64,000 bases of DNA. Source: Ceratopteris richardii (lineage: Eukaryota > Streptophyta > Polypodiopsida > Polypodiales > Pteridaceae). The notes below the pieces were generated by a model. It was given only the letters and a program-made list of their open reading frames with translations. It did no database searches and was not told where the DNA came from. This document shows positions 1 to 13,987 of this stretch, piece by piece (the first letter of the stretch is position 1; each line of letters begins with the position of its first letter). Where the stretch lies: the NCBI GenBank assembly GCA_020310875.1, contig CM035407.1, positions 204,416,729 through 204,480,728 on the forward strand, written 5' to 3'. The position numbers were made by a program, and so were the translations under genes.

Positions 1-912
1 GCAAGCACCTAAACTATAGTACAAAATGTCTGATTTCTTCATGCTCTCACATGGTTTCAATAGAAGCAAAATTGGCCACTGTTTGTACACAAAACAATCA
101 CCATTAGAGCAGCCTATTTATCTTGATATTATATGTGGATGACATGCTTTTAACAAGGAAAAGTATTCATGCATTGTCACAACTAAAAACACAATCAAAA
201 TCAGAATTTTCTATGAAGGATTTGGTATCAGCATAACATGAGGATTATGAGGGATAGAAGTAGAAAATTACTCTTACCTCTCGCAAGCAAAGTATCTTGA
301 GAAGATACTAGAGAAATTTCACATGGCTGATTGCAAACCTCTAGGAGTTCCACTACCAACATATGTTCTAAGCAAAGTTGATTGTCCAAAAGAGGATTCA
401 ACCACCAATAAAATAGAGAAAGTGCCTCATGCTTTTGCATGTGGCTCACTTATGTATGCAGTGGTTGCTACAGGACTAGATATTTCATATGCAATGGGAT
501 TTGTAAGTCGACACATGGCAAATTCACGGAAGAAACATTGGGAAGCCTTGAAGAGAATACTCCGATACTTGAAGTGTAGAAAAAAAGTGTCTATGTTATG
601 AGAAAGGCCCTCTACACATAGAGGCATTTTGCAATGAAAACATGGAAGGTGATTTGGATTCACACAAATCCAAAAGTGGGTACATACAACATATTTACCA
701 TGGCCAATGGTTCGATATCATGGTGTTCAAGGCTGCACAATATTGTTGCATTATCAACAACAGTGGCTGAATATATTTTCAGCCATAGAAGCATCCAAGG
801 AAGCCATATGGTTGAGAAGACTTGGGATAGATATGGGACTTGAGGATAGACCAACATTGGTCTATTGTGATAGCAAGAGTACCATAAATCTAGGTAAGAA
901 TGTCAGGTTTCA
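1..912 (+). mobile_element. Copia reverse transcriptase-RNase H fossil, cut by window edge
   Basis: This is the decayed 3' half of a Ty1/copia pol region. The reverse transcriptase active-site motif YVDDMLL can be read at 132-149. The stretch 323-600 carries the Copia connection region (ADCKPLGVPL, then a KHWEALKRILRYLK segment), and an RNase H segment [12 protein letters not shown] lies at about 866-905. Likeness stops at about 912, where a microsatellite begins, so the expected RNase H tail and 3' LTR are not seen. The element is broken, with many breaks, and looks old. Its wording differs from Copia family A further right, so it is probably a separate lineage. Confidence 0.85.
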
Positions 913-914
913 TG

Positions 915-1422
<508 letters not shown>

Positions 1423-2420
1423 AGATTAACAAACCTTACTCTCAAGGTAAGGTTCTTCATGCATATGAGGTTCAACCCAACTCTTATGGACAAAACCACC
1501 TTGATGTGATCTTGTACTTGATCTCAACTTGTAAAATCCTAGAGAGGGGTTTTCAATACAAAAGACCTAAGGGATCATTAGTCGTGAAGTTAATCAATAG
1601 AAGCCAAAAGAAGACCATTTATCCATTAAGTCCAACTCAAAATCTCGAATGGCAAAAGTTCCAAGTCAAAGTGAAACCTAGTGGAGTTTCAAAGCCCATG
1701 TTGGAGGTCAAATCTAAACATACATTATAGACCTAGATAAAGCTCTTGAAGACGATCTCAAATGTGAAACAGCTTTCAAATATCTAGTTCAAAGGTAGAA
1801 GAAGCTCACTAATGCTAAAGTAAATCGAAGTTATTGAAAAGATGACACACAAAACAATATGAACCCCACATGATAAGACATTGAACTTGTTGGAAAGTTA
1901 AAAGATGAATTGTCTTGATTGAAAGCCTTATTATGTCCTTAGTATATCTCGAAAGCCTAGGTGATGGGAAGTATTCCACCTAAGGAATCGTCTTTCTCTA
2001 GCTTACACAAATTACACGAGTTGTAACCTTAGACTTTCTAATGCCATAAAGCATGAGATTGAATTGAACTTGACGTTTATAAAGCTTATAGTTTCTTTTG
2101 TTCTTTGTTTTAACAAAACATATATGTTTTCCTTTTTCCTTTGAGGGAAGCTACTAAAACGTTTTTGGCTGATAATTATAATAGTATGAAATTGGCCCCA
2201 ATCTTCTTATTTTCCAAGTTTGTAAACACTACTTGTTTTATTTCCGATAATTTATGTACTTCCATAGGTTACTACGTTTTATCCTCGTTGGCCTGTACTT
2301 TCATTTTCCCCATCTCATTGATTTGCAAGTTATAAGGTCTTGCTGAAATGCTGATTTCAATAAAGAGCGAACGCGGAAGTGAACATAGGCACCTCTATAT
2401 TTCAAGGAGTTCAATTGCAA
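1423..2420. other. stretch with no recognised gene
   Basis: AT-rich sequence with short open frames only (for example 1506-1730 and 2141-2335). I recognise no domain and no repeat boundary. It may be further retroelement debris. Confidence 0.5.
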
Positions 2421-3074
2421 AATGCGAAGAGTTGCATCATAGTCATTGAAAGTGGAAAAAAGGACCATAATCAACTACTTTTGAGCCATTTGCATGTGTT
2501 GCAAGGCTTGGACACAAAATGTACATCCATGCTTATTTGCAAGGCAGGGAGGTTGGTTGAGAAGATCACATAAGAATGTATAGTGACTTGAGGCCATATA
2601 TGTACATCAAGTGGAACCAAGAAAGCCCCAAATTCACCCTTAAAAAATGCAAATATAAGCTCACAATCGTGCAAACAAGTCCACATAATGGTCAGCTCCA
2701 TCAAGCATAGCCTCAACCAAATACTCATTCCAGACCGAGTAGTCCCAATGCAAGAATTGCATCATAGTCAATGAAAGTGGAAAAAAGGACCATATTCAAG
2801 ACCATAATCAACTATTTTTGAGCCATTTGCATGTGTTGCAAGGCTTGGACACAAAATGTACATCCATGCTTATTTGCAAGGTGGGGAGGTTGGTTGAGAA
2901 GATCACATAAGAATGTATAGGGACTTGAGGCCATATATGTACATAAAGTGGAACCAAGAAAGACCCAAATTCACCCTAAAAAAATGCAAATATAAGCTCA
3001 CAATAGTCCAAACAATTCCACATAATGGTCAGCTCCATCAAGTATAGCCTCAACCAAATACTCGTTACAGACCG
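2421..3074. repeat. direct duplication of about 320 bp
   Basis: Copy 1 spans 2421-2738 and copy 2 spans 2747-3074, separated by 8 bp. By eye they agree at roughly 95%. Copy 2 carries a small internal repeat (an extra 'ttcaagaccata'). Neither copy shows a recognisable domain. The pair ends some 40 bp before a long (TC)n tract. Confidence 0.9.
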
Positions 3075-3114
3075 ACAAGATGGTTGGTATATGTAGGGGG
3101 TCTAGAGGGTTGAT

Positions 3115-3262
<148 letters not shown>

Positions 3263-4560
3263 CCCATTGGATGTCTGAATACCACCACAAATCGAGAAAG
3301 TTTTCATCCTACCTGAACCAACAAAATACACAACTTGCTAAGCCTGAACCATGCAGATAACTGATTATAATCTATAGGTTATGTTCACTGCAGCAATTTT
3401 GTGTCACTGATGTTGGAAAGCCATTGCATCATGATATTTTGTTATATTTTTTCTAGTTTTAAATTCTGATATGTTAGAAATATGAAGCTTTATTGAATAT
3501 AATGAATTCGTTTAGTTGCTCGGAACTGTTTGCTTATAGTTCTTAATACAATCAGAAATATGGTAGTGGACATTTACTGAAACGAAAATTATACCAAGAT
3601 TGCGGCCATTCGCTGAGGTAAGCTAGCTCAAGAATACATATGTTCAAGCCGATTGGTCTGTAACATGTTCTTGAGACTGTGAATTAGCTGTGACTCATGT
3701 CTATACATTTATGGCCGAACATGTTTGATTGTGTGATTGTGCCCTCAGGCACCTTGAGGAGAGCTTTTTAATTATTGGATTTTTTGATAGAAAAATATGA
3801 TTTCATGCTCTGTTCAGGACATAGAGCATGTATGCAAACATAAGTGTTCAAGGATGCATTCTCGAATGTACCTCATTGAAACGCCAAAATTATAATGAGC
3901 TATGGAGAGGCTACTATGTGGGCTTATTAGATGCATGAGTACGTACATATATAGGTGTTTAAAGCCTTCATCTACACTGGTGTCCTTTATCAAGCCTACC
4001 TTTCATGACGTTCAACGGTATAAAAAGAATGTTTGTGAGCATGATCACAGACAACGCACTACTTAATTTTAAACCTTATGTTGAAATCGATCTCCCTTTT
4101 TTTTACAAATAAAGAAAAATTTAAAAACACAATAAGGAATAGTAAAAGCTGACTGATTCATCTAATGCAAACAAGAGGAAACAATGAACGAACAAAATCC
4201 TATGCGTAGTATACACTTTCGCAGGATGCTGATAGACACCAAACTTAATTGCAGCAATCAGTGCAGCATTAGCTTTGGAGTGAAACTCATACCTTCTGCG
4301 ATTTCGGTTTGCTCTTGTGGGTTTTCTTTTGAACCATTGTGCACCCAGAACTCCACTGTAGGCATCAAGAGTAGTGGAAGGACAATGACAATGACACTGA
4401 CAGCTTAGCAGTAATGAGGAGTACATGCTACTCAGCGTCAGCTTCTGCGGACGAACAAAGATGCCCACAAGGGCCGTAATCACATGACTAAATACTCTGT
4501 GCCTTTGCGTCAAAAATTCAGCAAAGTTGAAAGCACGATCTTAAGGACACCCAAAATGAC
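3263..4560. other. stretch with no recognised gene
   Basis: Non-coding in appearance. The longest frame, 4121-4513 on the minus strand (130 aa), has a basic segment RANRNRRRYEF but matches no family I know, and no start context or neighbour supports it. Confidence 0.45.
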
Positions 4561-6000
4561 AAAATTCAGGACTCTTTGTTTTGGGTTCGACTTAAAAGTC
4601 GAAGGAGCGGAGACCAACATCCTCCCCCACATCAAAGGTTATCGCATAGCGATACCAAGGATGAGCAATCCGTGCCTTCGGGCTACCGTGTTTCAAACTA
4701 GTCATCTCAACCCTTATGGACTCAACCCTTATGGACTGGATTTGGCTAAATGGTTAGTTGTTAAAGCCAACCCCTTTGGAGGACCATTGGGCCTTCGGGT
4801 TATCGTGTTTTAAACCAGTCATCTCATCTAATCTCATTTGACTTTAGGACCATTCTTTCTTAATGTCTATCATAACGGGCCTTCAAGCTCTGTATCCTAG
4901 TAATTTTTAGGTTCCTTACCCGTGCTTTGTGAAATTCGGAGGATTTTATGGGTGTTATGTAGGCATTTCATTATACTCTCCATTAATTCAAGCTAATCCA
5001 AAAAGAGTGTATCTCAATGATCAAACTTTCTTTAAAGATAAAAAAGATAAGCATTTCAAATTTGTTATTATCATACAACTTTTTTGGTTCATAAAAACTT
5101 TGTAATCTCTAGAAAATCACTCCCTTTCGACAAATCAATCTCATTTCATATAAAAGCTTTTAATGTGCATTTTTTTTTAACTCAAATGATCCTTAACCTA
5201 TATGTAATTCATGGACTCCAATTTCGCCATCTATTATTGAAAGAGCATCATATTCATAGTCCATGGACATGATCTAGAAGTAGAGCACTTGAGGCATGAC
5301 AATTCCATGGGCTCACATATCATCAAGGGAACATGAGAAACCTTCGAGTTGTGGGTTTATGGGACTAAGTCTAAGTCACCTAGTCTTTGGGTTGTCTAAC
5401 GAGTTGAGTCTTCAAGTTTTTATATGCCTTTAAATTGAATGAGGAGTCTCATGGGTACTATGTTCACTCATCATGGTTCACTCATCATGGGCAATTTAAT
5501 TCTATTTCAATGGTTTAATAAGCACCAACTCCTTTTTAAGGAGCAATGCATTTTAATGAATTCGATTCAAAGGATGAAAACTTATCCTACTTAAGGAATG
5601 AGCAATTACACATTATCATTACTAGTCAAAAACTAAATGGCATTATGTTCAACAATACAAGCCCATCGGTAAACACATGGGAACTAAGGCCTTGGTCAAT
5701 CAAATACATCATCCAATCCCCTATAGGAAAACAAAAGAGTGAGATAAAATTCTCTAACCAAGATGAATATAAGGTAGGCATTGACATGAATGTGAGGTGG
5801 AACTCTAGTGAATAGCCACTTGTTACACATTGGCGATAGTGCACTATTTTTTCGCACTCTCTTACATCAACTTTTGTAGAAGAAAAGAGTTTTACATAAT
5901 TGTAGGGTAGTATTCTTGTAAGAGGAAAGATTCTTCCCTCAAAAACTCTCAAGCGAGGATCTACTTTAGAGTAGGATCTTTTATTTTTCTAGGACATTTG
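4561..6000. other. unclassified repeat-like stretch
   Basis: No gene recognised. A CCAACA/TCCTCCCCC junction at about 4618 resembles the inner edge of a minus-strand LTR with a purine tract. Two related units, 4675-4710 and 4792-4830 (ccttcggg...cgtgttt...aa...agtcatctca), lie about 117 bp apart, and 'ctcaacccttatgga' is repeated in tandem at about 4707-4736. Probably retroelement debris, but no matching second LTR is visible. Confidence 0.35.
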
Positions 6001-6032
6001 AAATAAAACAAGAGCGGTTATGAGGGAACCAT

Positions 6033-6040
6033 TATAAAAA
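6033..6040 (+). promoter_or_regulatory. possible TATA box of a decayed Gypsy LTR
   Basis: TATAAAAA followed by a C-rich, transcription-start-like 'aagaccctcattgtaag'. It lies upstream of, and on the same strand as, the Gypsy pol fossil at 7690-9400, as an LTR promoter would. No second LTR copy was found, so this is a weak inference. Confidence 0.25.
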
Positions 6041-7689
6041 GGCCAAGACCCTCATTGTAAGATCTTTTTCTCAAGTGAAATAGTGAACTCTCTCTTCCAT
6101 ACATTTTGAATATGTATTTTGATTTTGGGAATGTAACACTATCTTGAAGCATGTTGAAGTATTATCTATCATGTTTGCATCATTTCCAAGTACTTTTCCA
6201 TATTAACACTTGTTTAATGATTGGAGCAAGTGAATGAGGATTTTTGTAGGTCTATGAGCTCTATACAGTGCTCTTAAGCCACATCTATTGCATTTTCACC
6301 TATTTTTCATTTGCACTTGTTAAGAGCTTTTAAATGAGGCATAACACGCATGAAAGATATCAATAACAAGGGAGATACAAGCATTTTGGTGATCTAGCTT
6401 TGTGACCTATGCAACAAGGAAAAACCAACCCTATCATAGAAGCCTCTGCTTGACACCATCGGGGAAGTCCATGCTTGAATCTTTCGAGAAGGACATGTTT
6501 GCCATGGCTTGGAGAAGTTTTCCTAAGTGATCATGGTTCCTTTTCTTCTTGGTGATTAAGGATCTTATTGGAGAGTGACTTTAGTATTACATTGCTTGAT
6601 GATGGTGTGGAATTGATCATTGTGCAAGAACCTTCTTAATCACCTATCATAGAAGGATCCTCAAACCTATCATGGAAGCAAAGACTCACATGATGATGAT
6701 TAGTGTCCATTCACATGGAACATAAGTTTGAGTAATGTTTGATACAAAACAGACTACTCCCAAGTTCACAATCTAATGAAAACCTTCTATTTTGGTAGAC
6801 ACGCCTGCTATTTCTTAAGCTCAATGCTTCCAGTACTATAGGAATTAGAAAAATTCCTTTTGGAGATATTAAATTAGCTTAATAAGCTAATGATTCCAAG
6901 TGGAATCACATAAAATGATTGACTATACACAGAGCAATCAATTTAGCAAGTGTAGCATTACCCTCGATTTTTTAGAACCTCTGCAGAGTTTGACTAGTGG
7001 GTACTTTGACACGTTTTTCTCCCAATTCACTGAATGGAATGTCATAAAAAATTTTTAGCATGTTAGAGGACTTAGAGCTGATCCCAATAAGCTCTAGAAC
7101 ATTGAAAATGGTAGAGTATTGACTCTGATATGAGCAATACCAAAGTGATTGTTTTGAGTGACAATAACAAAGAGATCAACATATATAATGAATGATCTAT
7201 TGTATTATGAAACAATGTTGTACATGATCATTGGCAAGATAATCAATGCCCAATGATAGATAGAGGTGTAGGCTATGAAGTGAGCCTCACTCTCTTACAG
7301 TATGATCAACAAATGCATCGGAATTGGAGTGATCTAACCCACAAGTTTTACATTCATCTTTTATAGATGTTTCATTCAAATTTTGAATTTGAATTCAACT
7401 TTGGCTCTCAATAAAAAGTGATCCACTAATTTAGGAGATATTCTCTCTAAGAATTTGTGGCTTAACAATCCATCTAACTCCATGAGTTTAGAGGCTTTTA
7501 CAAATATTCCTTCAAGTCAATTTGACTTTTACAAATGGTAACAGATAGAGAGACTCATAGCAATGGTTCCCATGGAACTTCAATTATTCCTCATAGGATC
7601 TTCTTATGCCTAACCAAGTGTGTAGGCTTGGCATTTGCACCAACAATTATCATAGACTTATCCACATGTATGGATTCCTTTCAAGACCT
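6041..7689 (+). other. probable non-coding or gag-decayed part of a Gypsy fossil
   Basis: No domain is readable. The stretch lies between an LTR-like promoter and recognisable Gypsy pol on the same strand, so it may be the leader and gag part of that element, too decayed to identify. Confidence 0.3.
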
Positions 7690-9400
7690 TTGTGTTTTTT
7701 TATTACTAAATTCAAGTAGATGGAAGAACGTGACAAAGCATTTGAAGAGTTGAAACACAAGCTTGTCACAACTCCCATGTTGAAATTGCCAAATTGGAAT
7801 AAAGTCTTCCATGTGCATGTGGATGCATTGAATTATGCCATAGTTTGCATCTTAGCACAACTTGTTGATAAAGGTATGCTTGATTTTCCAATTTCCTAGT
7901 GCAAGAAAAACTACATGACAACAAAAAGAGAAGGATTAGTATGATATATGCCATTACAAAATTTATACATCTTTTGATTGCAAATAAGTTTAAATTTTTT
8001 GTTGATCATCAAGCCCTTCTTTAGCTTGTGAATAAGCCTTGAAATACACGAAGATTAGTTTATTAGTTTCTCTTACTTATGGAATTTGATTTCACATTCA
8101 TAGTAAAAAAAAAAATGTAATACTCATGTGCATGTTGACCACCTTTATAGGTTAGCAAATGGTGAACCGTTTGATGGGATATCTTATGAATTGCTAGATT
8201 CCTATTTGTTTAATCTAGAAGTGGTACCAAAGTGGACAGAACCTTAATTTTCTATACTCACTTATGGTCCACTTCACCACTATCTCTCGATCAAAAAGAA
8301 AGAAATTAGAGATTCAAGAGATTTGTAGATTTTTGTTGGAACATCTATAGAAAAGATGAACACAGAATATTGTCTCGTTGTGTAGATGATGATGAGAAAT
8401 GGGGTTTCATTGCTCATGATCACATAGCTAATTTGGAAATATGGTAGTTTCCTCAAAGAAGAACTTTGCAAAACTTGTAGAAACTAGGGGTATGTTGGCC
8501 ACACATGGCTAGGGATGTCCATGACTATTGCATTAGTTGCTAGTCTTGCATTGATAGACCCACCAGGGAACATTCAATGTTTTATCTATTGATGATAGCA
8601 CCAAATTGACATAAGCCCACAGTAGATTACCTTTTTGATGGAATATTTCTAGAGGGCATTACTCTTGCTATAAGGAAGTTACTTGAAGAAAAGCTCTTAT
8701 TGGGAATCAATTGTACAAGAGAGGAAATAATGATTTCTTGCATTTATGCATACACCATAATGAATATTTCCCTATTCTAGAGGTGGTTCACTCAAGAGTT
8801 TTAGGAGGACATTTCTCCCACGAGAAAGTAGACAAGTATACATTTTTTGCTAGCTTATGGTGCTAGACATTGCTTTCCACAAAGATCAAATGCCACTTAG
8901 AATAATGATGAGGGGAGTAGATTTTTCCAAATGGATAATTGATTTTCTTGTCCTATTATGCCCCACAAAAGTCTCACATGTAGTGGCTATTGTCGATTTG
9001 AGAAGATGGGTTGAAGTTAGAGCAACAAAAAGATGTGATGCTCAAACCATTGTCAAATTTCTCTTTGGAAAATTTTTTACTAGATATGGTCCACCTATTG
9101 ACTTTGTAAGTGCACCTATTGACTTTGTAAGTGATAGGGTACTCATTTTATCAATGAAGTCATCAAACCTATTATAAGAGTTTCTAATAGTGCATAAGAA
9201 CTCAACCGCTTATTACCTTTAGGAAAATCTCGAGGTGGAAAGCACAAAAGAATCCTTTGTACATTGCTTACCAAAATAATGAATAAAAAAGTCAATGACT
9301 AGGACAAACAATTACATCATGTTGTTTGGCCCATTAGATTTCTAATTCCTACACTAAAGGTGGCAAAAACTTACGAGTGAAAAGGTCATGAGTTTTGTGA
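7690..9400 (+). mobile_element. Ty3/gypsy pol fossil (RNase H and integrase)
   Basis: Pieces of a Ty3/gypsy polyprotein lie in the usual order. The RT tail and RNase H entry is at about 7722-7900 (KAFEELKHKL, then LPNWNKVFHVHVDAL). The RNase H segment FKFFVDHQALL is at about 8005. A decayed HHCC zinc finger of integrase lies near 8480-8570. The integrase core is at 8857-9180 (GVDFSKWIIDF, VVAIVDLRRWVE, FFTRYGPPIDFVS), and the KQLHHVV segment is near 9305. The wording recalls plant non-chromodomain Gypsy lineages (Athila/Tat type), which I cannot settle. The element is broken, with many breaks, and old; no paired LTRs were found. Confidence 0.8.
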
Positions 9401-10359
9401 ACAATTACAAGAAACAAGGTTCACAGTTGTAGCAGGCATTTATGTTGTTAAACATAGGTAGAAAGCCTATTATGACACATAGTTATATGTTTGGTTATGT
9501 TTGTATTTTTGTATGATATGTATATATATGTTTGTGTGTATTTTGTATATGTGTATGTATGCGTCTCTTTTTCTCTATCTCTCCACTCTTTCTCCCCCCT
9601 CTCTCTCTTCGTAAGTCATTCTCTCTCTCCATCTCTCCCATACTCTTTGTCTTCCATGTTCTCTCTCTCTCTCTCTCAACACAATGGCATATGTGACGTC
9701 TTTTGCATTGCAAGTAGTTTGCCTTTGCAACAAAAATTATCTCTAGCATGTGACGACTTATGTAAACATTTTCAAAAAACATTGCATGTATGGTATAATA
9801 ATTATCATTGCATATACAATGCAAAAAAAAAAAAAGTCGCATACATGGCATTTTAGTTTGCATATTCAATGACACACTTCTTTTTGCCAAAATTTGCATC
9901 GCGTCATATATGGCAATTTTGAATAAATTTATCGTGTAAGTGAAGTTTCTCATTTTTTTTCCTTTATTTAAGAATGAATGCAATGTCCACCTCTATTTCC
10001 TTGTAATATGAGTGAAAGAATTCATTTTCGAAATACAAGTGTGAGAAGCTTACCACAAAAGTCCAAAGATTTAGCAGATTCACAAACGCACTTGCAAGCA
10101 TTATGAAACCATGATAGAAGCAAGAACAAGCTCCCAACCAATGGGTATAGAATCTTTGACCATTGAAGAACACCCTTGAGAGAGGCCTCCTATGTTTCAT
10201 AGTTATAGGGGTACCATTCCAACTTATGACCATCCATCAAGACGCACAGAGAGGATTCACCCACACTCTCACTAGTTCAATGAGTTAGAAGGACCCTTGG
10301 GGGATGCACCTCACATATCCAAATGCGAGTAAAAAAATACGTGATGAATATTTCAATTT
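9401..10359. other. stretch with no recognised gene
   Basis: Contains a CT-rich low-complexity patch at 9560-9680 and A/T homopolymer runs. Otherwise nothing recognisable. Confidence 0.5.
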
Positions 10360-12440
10360 TTCTCTAGAGAGTTTGAAGATCTACATAATTTGGATGAACT
10401 GCAAAATATTTGGGAAAGAGGTGGCTCGCTAGATTACTTCAGTGCCCAGTTGCCCAAGCAAGATTTCTTATAGTGCTATTACTTGATCAAGAATATTTAG
10501 CATGGAGGAGACAAGGACCTTTCGTGTTCATTCGTGGTACCCTCGCTGATGCCCAACCAGGAGTTAAAATGATTCAAATTTTCATAGAAATTGGTATGTG
10601 AGGCTTTGAACATGCAAGGTAGACACATCCCTATAAACAAAGAGACTCAAATCCCAGACGCAATGAAGAAGAGATATATATTGAAGATCAGTCAGATGTT
10701 CATGATCACACCGAGCTTCTCAATACCTCTCAAGATGTGTATGCAACATTTTGCCTTTCTTGGACATAATTGATTTACTTAGCCACATAAAAAGATTTGC
10801 TTCAGCCTTTTTTTTAGAAGTAGTGGAGATCAAAATTAATCTTCCCCATTGGATTATAGATCAATTGTATGCACCAAATGTAAGGTGGTACCACAAAACA
10901 GTTTTAGATGGGTGTTGTGCGATTACAAGAATTATTTATAGATTATTGGCTTATGATGTCACATTAGAAGGGGTTTTGATTAAAGAATCATCAGAGCTGC
11001 TTATGCAAAAGAAGTCTTCAACTCCACAACCAAATCAGATGCACAAAACCATCCCTTGCATGCAACTGAGAGGATGGTTTTGACACTTGAAGTATCACCA
11101 ATTGGGGAACCAACCATCCCTCCATTTACAATTTGCATTCCCGAACCTACTAGAGGTGAAACAACTAAAACCCAACTGATAGCCCCACCTATTCCATGAG
11201 AGTTTTTCCCAATAATCAAAGGACTTGAGGACATGAACACCTTTGATTTTGAGCAAGCCCTACAAGGAATTCTGCTATCAGGTGTGGAATTCAGGTAAGA
11301 AGAAGAAGAAGAAGAAGATGATGAGCTAGAACGATAGTCAAGAAGGCACGATGAACAACAACACACCAAACATGTATGACATGTCCATTGGGAGGAAGAT
11401 TAGCGGTTGCAAAGATCCTAAGGAGAGGATAGGTAGGCAAGCAACTAGGAAGAAGAAGGAGAGTCTACTTATACTATGGGTCCTAAAAGATTATTAAAGA
11501 TCATGGAAGATATTCAGGCCTGCAGTCACCTATCCGAGCAAAGGAGTCAAGTCATTTTTGAGCAGTTATTCCAGGAAGATGATATGGACCCCCAATTTAT
11601 CAACTACATACGTGTACTTTTCGAAGCCGTATTAGGAGCGATTAATCACATGCTAAAGAATGCTAAGGAGGAGAACCAAAGGCCTCAACAGTAGAATACA
11701 AAAAATCTAGAGGCAACCATCAAAAACATGCTAAGTGCTCCCATTAGCCCCTCCAAATTTCAAGGGGTTCCTCCTTAGAACATTAGAATTAGCTTGGAAC
11801 ATTATGCCAATCTACTCAAAGCACATGATAAGTTAATAGAAGAGGTCAACCAATTGGAAAGGCAACAATTAGCATGACTGCTAGAACCACCCACAATAGG
11901 CCTTGAACCTCCAATGTCTACTTCAGCATCATCTGACCTTATCAATTACAAAACCAAATCATTGAGCTACAAGCTAGACTTCCGCAATATGAGCAGCCTC
12001 CGTCACCATCTAAGGTGTCCGCATGCCTCATCTATCCATGCCAAGATTTGAAAATGGAAATTTAGATTTGGTTTATGACCTCAACACCACACCTTCCCTC
12101 AAGACAATTTATGCATGGCATTGCAAGGAGAAGTACCTCCCCGCATGTTACAAACAAACATTCAAAGATATGTTCACAATAGCTTTTTGGGAGTACCACT
12201 CTGAGGTATTTATTTCAAAACCTAATCATCTACTACAACTCTTTGCATGCGAATAGGCAGTACATTCCATACATTATAGACTTCTAGTAGAATGGAAAGG
12301 TATATTTGAGTAGATCTTGCAAAAGGACTCTACTTCAATAAGCATGAGTTGGCCACGGATATCCTCTAGTATTACATTGATCACCCCACACTATAAGGGT
12401 CTATCAAGGACTCCACACTCGAGAGGGAGGGGAGTGTTAG
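10360..12440 (+). other. coding-like fragments of unknown identity
   Basis: Several plus-strand frames (10410-10601, 10751-11083, 11476-11694, 12023-12256) read like decayed protein rather than random sequence. One has charged helical text (EQLFQEDDMDPQFINYIRV) and another reads ACYKQTFKDMFTIAFWEYH. A short (GAA)n run lies at 11297-11325. I recognise no domain. They sit downstream of, and on the same strand as, the Gypsy pol fossil, so they may be an extra open frame of that element or a separate decayed host gene. I cannot decide between these. Confidence 0.3.
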
Positions 12441-12659
12441 TGGTAGAAGAAGATAAGGAAGCCTAAGGAGACAAGGGAGCTTGATGGAGGAAATCCAAAG
12501 AGAAGACAAGGCTCCAACACAGGCTTAAATGGACAGGGAAGTCAGAGGAGAACAGGCCAAGGATAAGGCCTCAACAAAAATTCAAAACTTTTTTTTATAA
12601 AACAATGATTTTCATCACTACACTCCTTGTATATAATTGTTTTTGACACTTTCAACTAC

Positions 12660-12983
12660 ATTTTGGGCAAGCTGATGAGACCTTGATCTTGAGGAGTATT
12701 GGTATAGCCTACGTTTCGAACTTCATAATTTTTGGAGCTTGTTTGAGCCCTCAAAATAGCTTAGGAGCTTAATATACTTCCATCTATAAGCTTCTTCACT
12801 TTAGAAACCAATTTATTTTTCACTTACTTTTTTACCATGAGGAATTGCAACAAGTTCCCATGTCTAGTTCTCCTCAAGTGCATTGAATTCCTCCTTCATT
12901 GATTCTTCACATTGTATCTTTCCTTTTGCTTCATCATAATTATGAGGTTCTTCATCATCTTTGACCATATATGCATAACATTG
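12660..12983 (-). mobile_element. Copia fossil C, left part (reverse transcriptase)
   Basis: On the minus strand this reads as the start of a Copia reverse transcriptase region (ESMKEEFNALEE, WELVAIPHGKK, then a GLKQAP segment). Its right edge is the outer end of element B's LTR. Copia text of the same orientation reappears beyond B at 17948, so B inserted into C. The element is broken, with many breaks. Confidence 0.75.
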
Positions 12984-13975
12984 TGTTGGAAGTGGGTGGG
13001 CCTCAATAACAATTAGTTATCATAGGTTTACAAGATCTTCCATGAACCTTAGCATACACACCTTAAGACTCAAAAAGAAGACGAGTGAGAGATAGAGAGA
13101 GATAGACAAGATTTTCAAAGTGTAAAATAAGCGAGGATGCTCACCTACACTAACTTATATTCCAATGTCAATCACAATGTGTGAATATGATACAAACTAA
13201 AAACATTTGAATCTAGACAAAAATAGGAACTAGATACAAGAAATTGTGTGCCTAAGAGGTATGAAGAGTGTGTGTGTGTGTGTGTGAATATGGAGAATAT
13301 GAACAATTTAGAGCTATTTTACATTAAATCTGAATTTTGATGATCTAAATAAACACTAGTGAATGAACAAGTGGGAACAGAAATTGCCTTGTTACTTACA
13401 CTATGTTACTGACATGAACTCCTCCACATGTCTCCAGATGTAGAGCACATATCCTCCAAGATTGTAAGAACACTTCCTCCAAGATGGCCTCCTCCTTGAT
13501 CACCTCCAAGACTTGAGAGTAGCTTGAGATGATTGCTCCTCTTAAGAAGATTGTGTCTTGAGTGATGATGAACAATGAGCATAAGGCCTCCTTATATAAT
13601 TTTTGTAACCATGTGAAAAGCAAACAAAAAAAGCATTATCGTAAAGCTTGATTGTAGAAACAATTGCTATCAAATCTAAAAGCTATGAATTCAATTTGTT
13701 GTCGATGGGCTTTTAAACAAAAGACGACCACGAAGTGGTTTTAATCATTGTCATCCATTTTGGTAAAAAAAAAAAACTCATCTCAAAAAAGAAATTCACA
13801 TGTATTGCTTTTGCTTTACTTCTACCATTGCGCGCTATGGGATTTGATCCTGGGTGCCTGATTTGCAAGGCATTTTCCTTAGTCAAGAGCACTTTTTGTG
13901 AAAGGTTCTTGAAAAAACTTTCTTATGGTTTCCTTAATTGAGGATTTCGAACCAATATGGTCATTGTTTCCAACA
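12984..13975 (-). repeat. 3' LTR of Copia B
   Basis: Starts TGTTGGAAGTGG and ends TTTCCAACA; matches 16983-17947 along its length. It includes a short (GT)n run at 13269-13286 and a tRNA-like segment at 13800-13900. Confidence 0.9.
13800..13900 (-). repeat. SINE-like tRNA-related segment inside LTR of B
   Basis: On the minus strand a B-box-like 'ggatcaaatccc' follows a decayed A-box region, and A-rich sequence comes after it. The same segment is clearer in the partner LTR (17760-17885), so it was in the LTR before this copy inserted. Confidence 0.45.
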
Positions 13976-13987
13976 ATCCCCCTTCAA

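Noticed and set aside
4121-4513. 130-residue minus-strand frame
   Set aside because: No recognisable family, no supporting neighbour; frames of this length arise by chance here.
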